Of a stretch of DNA of 64,000 bases, positions 57,251 to 64,000 are shown piece after piece. Positions within the stretch are counted from its first letter, which is position 1, and each line of letters opens with the position of its first letter. The position numbers and the translations under genes were made by a program. The notes below the pieces were generated by a model that made no database searches, was not told the origin of the DNA, and was given only the letters and a program-made list of their open reading frames with translations. The stretch comes from Phialocephala subalpina (Eukaryota > Ascomycota > Leotiomycetes > Helotiales > Mollisiaceae): the NCBI GenBank assembly GCA_900073065.1, contig FJOG01000007.1, positions 1,869,786 to 1,933,785 of the forward strand. The letters are read 5' to 3'.

Positions 57251-58044
57251 TCTTCCCGCCTCAATCGATCTGCGAAAGTGGTACCTGGGCAGTTGAGGCC
57301 GCGTACAAGTTATTGGCGTCCATGCACTTCTTTTGAGTCGCGTCTCGCTGAGCTTCCAGTCGTTCCTCGAACGCAGGAGGTCTAGCATCTTTGGACGACT
57401 AAGCTGTGGCTGTTCATTGCGTGCTCCTTGGACTGCTTTCAGCAATTGTATTGCGGAGAGCGTTGTGGTGACCTGTTGAGGTGATTTTTTTGTTGTTTAC
57501 GTTGAATAATCGAGAGCTAGGAAGACGCGACGGAGCCTTCGCGCTCCAAAGTGAATTATCACACGTGATGATAGCCAATTAGCTGAGCATCTATCTATAC
57601 TGCGTCTCTTGGAGGCTTCTACAGCGTAAATTGGTCATGAGTATATAGTAGGTTATTGATGTGGTTGGAAATGTCTGAGACTCAGGAGGATCAGTATCAT
57701 TAGACTCCGGTGCTGTGAAATATTCTTGGCCGAACGCCTCCAGCTCCTATCCGTTATTCCTGGATTCAATGAATATCTGAAGGGCGAGTTTACACAGAAG
57801 AAATGGCCTCCTTGAACTTTGTTGGGTCTACCTTCACCTGATAATCATTGCCGTTCCTTCAATACTTGGATGAGAGAGGGTGGTTCGCGGGGATTGAGGG
57901 AAGGAGGATCAGAAAATGAGCATTTTCTCCCTGAGATAGAGGTCTCGAATTGAACTGCCCATAGGTTTCAAGGTGTTTGAGATAGAAAGATCCAATACGC
58001 AAGATCTCCGTTTTGATAGAAGGATTTAGAAGAGGTGAGGGTTT
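57251..58044. other. Intergenic, no gene seen
   Basis: No supported gene; the stretch leads into the AT-rich island. Confidence 0.4.
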
Positions 58045-58500
58045 GAGATAAAATTATTTATTAATTAATAACGTGATAATAATTTAATAATTTAATTTGA
58101 AATTTAAAATATAAATATATTTAATTAAATTATAATTTATTTGCAAATATTAGAATTTTTAGAAGAAAAAAATTAAATTAATAATTAAAATATAATATAA
58201 TTATAAATAATATATATATTTTTTTTATATTTTTTAATAATTATTCTTTTTAAAATTACGTAAAAAAGAAAATCTTTAATTAGAGCTACATTATTATAAA
58301 GTAATTTTTCTTTAAATTTTTAAACTCTTTTTACTAATATTTAAAAAAGTTATTTAAAATTTCGAATTTTAAAGATTAATTATTTGATATATAAAAACTA
58401 AATACAAAATTAGTAACTTTTTTAGATTTTATATAAAGAGCTTATATTTTAATTTTTAAAGAATTATATTAATATATAATAGAGTTATTAAAAGATAAAA
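58045..58500. repeat. AT-rich island
   Basis: About 450 bp consisting almost only of A and T (by eye near 88-90 percent), with runs such as ttattaattaataa and atatatatatttttttt and sharp borders to ordinary sequence on both sides. It has no coding frame. In fungi such islands are often RIP-mutated repeat remnants. Confidence 0.75.
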
Positions 58501-58783
58501 ATCGCGGTTTTTAGTGTAAAAAGTAGCCGGAATTAACAAGTAAGGGTGGCCGGAATTGGGGGCACGGACTTACTGTTTGATGGTCATGAGGTGAAAATTT
58601 GTTACTTCCGATTGATCTCTCGTGAATAGAGCTATAACCTGCGAGAAACCCAATTTAACATGTAATTGTTATTTTGCAGTCAAAATCTGCAATCCCTGAT
58701 GAGAAGTGGAACTAATTAAGTATAGATTGAATCTCTTAGACGCCGTTAACGGCACCGGACGCTAACTAATGAGAATTTGCTTT

Positions 58784-61700
58784 CTACTCCTCGTTATCCT
58801 TCTCGAAGAACCTTTTGTAAAGGGCGGTTCTTGATACCCAGGCAGACATTAATTCAACCTTGAAGGCGATAAAGACTAAGGGGACTGCCATCGCAATCGT
58901 AACGCCAACTAGAGCAAGAATCAGCTAAAATACTATTTTCCCACGAATGCAACATGTTACCTATTAAGGGGAAGACATATTTCCCTTCAAGTGTCGTGGA
59001 CGCTTGGAGCACATCGGTTGCCGGAATGACCTTTTTCGGAAATGTCGACACATTCAGGGTGAAAATTGTCGTCATAAATGTCAATGGGAGCTGATTTGGG
59101 GGTTCATTAGCGATGAATTCTGGGTATCTACCCAATTTCAGGGTCTTTCTGGGGACTTACAAACACGATTGTCACAACAGTGAAGACCAGCACAACCTTG
59201 CCTTGCTTTGCTGCAATCACAGCCTGTTTTCGAGATTGGCGTGCCTCCAGAACATTGGCTTGCTGTTGCTTCAAGTCCAGCAGATCCTTCAGCTGCGTCA
59301 CTTTGTCAGTATTTCCCCCGCCCTCCAGAACGGAAGGTAGTGGCATACCATTTCATAAGCCTGAACCGCTTGGCCCTCCATGCGTGCAACATCCTTTTGA
59401 TGCTTTAACACCCTCGCGCGAGATAGCCCCAGAGCTGTATCTTCCTCCTTCTTGGTTTCCTCAGGATACAAAAGCTTCTCTGCATCCGCCAACACATCGA
59501 TCTGCTCTTGAAACAGCGCCGAGAGCATACCTAGCTCATCTCTTATATCTTGTACCTCTCTGAAGAGTAAGGTCTCCTTGGTAACGCTGAACATGATTTC
59601 GAAGACACTACCCGGGACTTCTGACTGGTTTCCGTATTGCTCGATGGATTTGACGAACATATTCAGAAGTTTTGCTGCCTTGTCGAGCTATTGTGATGGT
59701 CATTAAAAAACTTCCAGAATGCTGGTTTTTCTGAGGGCCATACCACAGATGCAGTCTGAGTGCTAAAGGTCGTCAAAAAGTCCAGCTCTTCGAGCCTATT
59801 CTTATGATCAAGCAAAATACCCAAGCACTGTGAGACAATCAGATTGGTGAGATCCTTATAATCTCGCACAGGGGGTCGTGTGGTTGTTCGTAGATGCTTG
59901 GCTATGGTCTTCATGATGTCTGTTGTGTTCTTGGGATCGAGGCCTGTACCAAGCTGACACTGTCTTTTGGGAGAGAAGCTGCTGATCATAGTATCTTCAA
60001 AGGTACAATCTGTCAGTATGTCATTTAACGTGGGTGTGTGTGACGTACCGCTATCTAACACCCATAGCCATAGCTGATCCACCATAATGATTGGACTATC
60101 TCTCATACTTGCTTGAAGAGATATTCTGATATGCTCATCTTTGATCCTCGACGTCGACTGGTAGATTTTGTTTTCGAGTTTGGCTAACTGCTTGATCGCT
60201 TCTGTCAAATTTGCAGCTTCGCGATCTTCGTCGTCTGACTGAGGTTCTATCTTGAGGATTTGTAGCTCTGTTCTATCTCGGTCAGCAATCCAGCCTTCGA
60301 AACCGCCTTCACGCATGGTCAAGTGCCGAAACTTGAGATCCTCGTCTCTAGCCCGATTCACCACTTGATCTTTGTCCCTGGCTCTGGTGTCTTTCAGTTT
60401 GGAATAGTAGTATTGGTCCAATGATCGCCGGATGTGAAGTGGCGGAATATTCTTGACAAATCTCCGAAGTAACTCGTCCGAAGGATCTTTCCCATTCAAG
60501 GGTTCCCCTTCTTCGAGAACCAGCCTTGTATCTTCTTGACCTTGTATCGATTCCCAGTGTATGTACGGCAGCTGAAAAGTTTCAGGAATGTCAGCAGAAT
60601 ACGCATCAACTATCTCGATGGATCGACTCACACAGAGGAAGAAAGGATATTTTTCTTTTGACTCATCAACTGTTGGATTCGAAGGTCTATGATCTTCGTC
60701 GTCTTAGCAAATCTGGACGCATCCTAAATCATTTGAAAGTACCTAAAGTAAGAAGCCTGCACTGCGGGGTGATTGAGTACGTGTGCAGTGCGGAATGAGA
60801 CGAAGTTGATTGGAGATCAACGCCCCAAAGTTCCTTGCTTACTGGTGGTGCTGGGTTCGATTGTCGTTGTCTGATATTATTGGCAAGATCCTAGGGCCGT
60901 GAGATCAGTGAGCAGGTAAAAATGCATCCAAGAAACTTTTACCTCGACCCAAGCCATCTAATAAAGTAAGCTCTAGAACGTCTGCCCAGCATCACACGCA
61001 AACTTACGTTATTTGCAGGTAAATGTACCCATCTTAGCGTTGTCTCGCGATACTCTTGATTCGTTCCGGGGTTTACTTCAGCGACACGCTGTGAACTGAG
61101 TTCGGTGGATCCCATGGAACGGTTTTCTTGATCAAACGTGATCGCTGGGGCATTCTGGCGTGTCATAATGTCGCGGGGACTTGAAGTATAGAGAATCTCA
61201 TCGATGTAGGGATTCTTAATCTTATGAATTTCGTACTTGTAATTGGCATCGGTGCTGAAATCAACAATCGTGGCTTGGAATCCCGATCCTGAAGCTCGAG
61301 CTAATGTGGTGACAACTGACCTTGCCAGCTTAAGTTCTGCTTGTTCCATCTTGCTCTTAGGTCCTGAAATCCAGTATCCAGTATCATCCTGCCTTTCTCG
61401 ATCTTTCGTCGCCTGTTGCTCAAATATTTGAAGGATATTCGTCCACTGACCAGCCTTGTAGTTGAGCAACTCTCTCGTGGGATTGGAATGAGGTTGCCAA
61501 GGGCTGTAAATGTTCTGTGGGGGATCCCTTGGTGTTTTCTCCAGAAGTTCCTGTGTTTTCTTGCTTTCTTCTTCCGCAAGCTGCAACGCAGTTTTCCCCC
61601 AAGCATCTTCACCCTCGATAATCTCAGCGTCCAAATAGTTACCGTCGAGGAACATTTTAACCGCTTCGGGCTCGCCTCCCAACGTTGCAACATGTAATAC

Positions 61701-63377
61701 GGAACGTTTCCCGGAGTCCTTCACCTTGCAATCTGCTCCATTCTCCAAAAGATGCTTTGCAGTGTCCCAGACTCCGTAGTATACTGCTAGATGTAGCACG
61801 TTGCAGTACTGGCTATCACCAGCGGTAAATTCTGGCGATCGAATATTTACTTTGCCAAGTAAATGTTGCGCAATTGATGCTGCTGACTGCCTGTTCGTCG
61901 ACGAATATATTAGTGCTGCTCGTATAGGGCCCCCTAAATGCCCCTCTTTCAGAGATACTTTTGCACCATGATCGACAAGATATTTGACATGGGCCAGATG
62001 GCCGAATTGAGCTGCTGTCTCCAGAGGGTATCGTCCTGGCCACCGGCTAGAGCAACGATCCAAGTTTGTAGTCCCCATTTCTATCAGCAAGTCAAACATT
62101 CTGAATCTTGAACTAGTAGGTGTCGGCCAAGTAGATGCCGCCTCGACCAAAGCCTCAGCGTAGATGTCGTCGAGCACATCGCGATCGATCTTACTGTTGC
62201 TAAGCGTTTTCAGTAGTTCTTCGAGGATTGGTGGATGATTGGAGTGTATAGCTGCACAAAGTGTGTTGTAGAATATGCCTGCTGCTGTATGGTCGACGGC
62301 CGCACCATGCTTCAAATGAACTTGAACGAGTTCAAGATAAAGCTGTGATACATCTTTAGTTCTTGTAAAAGCGTCCCACCTATGCCTCGTGCGTGGATCT
62401 GTTGTGTACGGATCTCGAACATCGATACATGAGCCTTTGGCTGCAGCGGAAAGAGCACAACCATAGATGCCCCCTATTTGATTAACTTTAACCTTACCTG
62501 AAGTGAGCAGGCGCTCCACAACATCAGGTCTGCCCAGACAGGATGCCGCTTGCAGAGCGCTCCCATATCTGGCCCCTCCGCTATTCAGCACATCTGAACT
62601 GGACCTTGAAATGAGCTCAAAGACTATCTCACTGCTGGCAAAGAAGCAAGCTGCTTCAAGACAGCTTCCAAAATCGCCACCTGTTGTGTTGACATCTGCT
62701 CCCTTTGCCAAGAGCTTTTCCACTATCAACCAATCACCCCCGTACCAAATGGCCCTTTGCAAAGTTGTTGCCCTCTTTGTGCTAGCTTCAATTCCTGGTT
62801 GTCGTAAGAAAAAATCGACCTTGTCCCTCCTGGATTGTCCAACATCTCCGAACGCACATTCAAGAGGGGTGTGATTATTCATGTCCACGTAATTGACATC
62901 AAAGACCTGTTGCTCGACTATCTCGGTATTATAAAGAGTATGCAACATGTCGAGCGATCCGAATTGTGATGCCCATCCTAACAACGAGAGATCAGCGTTG
63001 AATCTGTTGTCGAAGACCCTGAGGTAATGTGGATTCACAAAAGTGCCCGCCTGGAACATCTCTTGCATCTTTGGTGACTTGAGAATTCTTCCAGCCTCCG
63101 AGACGAGGTTTTGTGAGACTGCAACAGAAAATAAATCCCCTATTGTCATTGTCCGCGGGTCGGCCAAGATAACGGGCCGCAGGACGTTTCCAGTGGGAAG
63201 GAAACTACCTCCAGCTTTCGACACCAAATCTCGATAAATCTGAAGACAGATATCGTCAGATATTACTAGATTCGCTACTACTGGAGGAAAAGGAAGCCCA
63301 GTGGCTTGAGATTGAGGATAGTTAGGTGGAGCAAATCCACGATGTGAGGGGCTAGAAGTCGCCATTGCTATACTCAT
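58784..63377 (-). CDS. Ankyrin-repeat / CorA-like membrane protein
   Basis: Nine exons join in one frame: 63377-61008, 60959-60945 (15 nt), 60890-60843, 60723-60634, 60571-59744, 59687-59349, 59292-59161, 59090-58961 and 58908-58784, about 1358 residues. The N-terminal 680 residues hold degenerate ankyrin repeats (CLEAACFFASSEIVFELI, YGSALQAASCLGRPDVVERL, NVLHLAVYYGVWDTAKHLL, SVLHVATLGGEPEAVKMFL). Next comes WVHLPANNMAWVEDL and RRSLDQYYYSKLKDT, found in fungal CorA-like proteins. A coiled region (LLDLKQQQANVLEARQSRKQ) leads into helix VVLVFTVVTIVFLPLTFM and a second helix VGVTIAMAVPLVFIAF. The CorA GMN triplet is absent (FTLN instead), so Mg2+ transport is doubtful. A sensory or signalling role is inference. 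The exon 4/5 donor (GTGTGA) is chosen for frame; GTGAGT two bases on is stronger but out of frame. Confidence 0.8.
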
Positions 63378-63855
63378 GCGGTATGAAGGATTTAGGTCGC
63401 AGTTGATCGTTCAAAATGATGAAGCAACCATAGTGGTAGCAAAGACACAATTAAAAGGGACTCGAAACAAGGTTTTCCTGCTTTCAGCTAAATTCAAGAG
63501 GGTGATTTTGGCGAATAATGTCTCCCTGCCGTTCGCGTGGCTTGCTGTGCTGGCACCACAACGAAAGTGCAAAATCCTTGGCCTTTGATTGCTCGATAGT
63601 ACGTACGCTGGTAACCCTTTCTCACCTGATTTCTTCAAGAGCTGCGAGATGAGTGCTTCCTCGTGCTGCTCTTGAAATTACTACGCGTTCTTCGTTGAGG
63701 TTATGCTCTATCCAGGAGGGCAACGTGCAGAACTGTACAATCGGTTCCCCGGACTGTTCGCTAATCACGTGCAAGGGCCTCCATGACTTTAAACACCTAT
63801 AACTCAACAACCATTAATCCAGATTACTCCATTTCAAGCTCAAATTAAAGATACA
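63378..63855. other. Intergenic, no gene seen
   Basis: Promoter side of the ankyrin/CorA-like gene and 3' flank of the transposase fragment; no supported gene. Confidence 0.4.
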
Positions 63856-64000
63856 TTAATACTTTGTTGCACCCCCATTAGCTTTAATACATGCATTAAT
63901 CCGTTTCTCTATACTAGCATTCAACTTTTCAAGAGTTTCAGGCTTGATTTGAGGCCAAACTTCTCTCAAAGCTTGCTCCATATCCTTGATAGTCTTGATC
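63856..64000 (-). mobile_element. Tc1/mariner-type transposase, C-terminal fragment
   Basis: The minus-strand frame runs from the window edge to a TAA at 63858-63856. It reads IKDMEQALREVWPQIKPE and LEKLNASIEKRINACIKA, ending NGGATKY. This ending resembles the C-terminal tail of Tc1/mariner DDE transposases. The rest lies beyond the window, so intactness cannot be judged. No terminal inverted repeat was identified in the 80 bp downstream. Confidence 0.6.

Noticed and set aside
60572..60633. Reading through 60633-60572 as coding (text SRSIEIVDAYSADIP)
   Set aside because: Treating it as a 62-bp intron with a CTGAC branch site and cttttcag acceptor restores one continuous frame; reading through needs a frameshift.
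1..64000. CRISPR arrays, bacterial operons, riboswitches, rRNA or tRNA genes
   Set aside because: The genome is fungal, and no regularly spaced repeats, ribosomal sequence or convincing tRNA cloverleaf was seen by eye.

Overview
The window is nuclear DNA of a filamentous ascomycete. The evidence is short GT-AG introns (about 46-140 bp, most near 50 bp) with CTRAC/CTAAC-like branch sites, no operons or Shine-Dalgarno sites, and typically fungal protein families: Zn2Cys6 regulator, HET domain, Clr5 domain, 2EXR, DUF6594 and secreted GH78/GH92 enzymes. The family mix suggests Leotiomycetes/Helotiales-type Pezizomycotina, but this is inference. Exon joins below were worked out by hand from splice signals and reading phase.

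Left part (1-15.4 kb): metabolism. A secreted GH78 alpha-L-rhamnosidase (+, 2816-5023), a Zn2Cys6 regulator (-, 5317-7387), a secreted GH92 alpha-mannosidase (-, 8446-11302) and a secreted nucleotide pyrophosphatase/phosphodiesterase-like protein (+, 13145-15345) whose gene carries consecutive 9-nt and 20-nt exons.

Middle-left (16-26 kb): sparse and decayed. It holds a MITE-like palindrome, an F-box-type gene, a two-exon hypothetical gene, and three broken genes (DUF6594-like, 2EXR-like and one unnamed) with in-frame stops or frameshifts, several stops matching RIP-type C-to-T or G-to-A change.

Middle (26.8-39.4 kb): a Ser/Thr-rich mucin-like membrane protein, a small cysteine-containing secreted protein, phosphatidylinositol synthase, a multi-pass membrane protein, a short-chain dehydrogenase and an acyltransferase-3 protein.

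Right-middle (39.4-53.7 kb): the most striking region. Four same-strand Clr5-domain paralogs share one gene architecture, with a middle exon of exactly 221 nt in all four, and a common upstream promoter box 66-92 bp before a TATA-like sequence. A HET-domain gene sits between copies C and D. Copy A has an in-frame TAG, copy D has gained a C2H2 finger, and a 422-bp assembly gap lies between B and C at a repeated sequence.

Right end (54.5-64 kb): a DUF7907-like secreted protein, a frameshifted 2EXR-like relic, an AT-rich island, a 9-exon ankyrin/CorA-like membrane protein of about 1358 residues, and the C-terminal end of a Tc1/mariner-type transposase at the edge.
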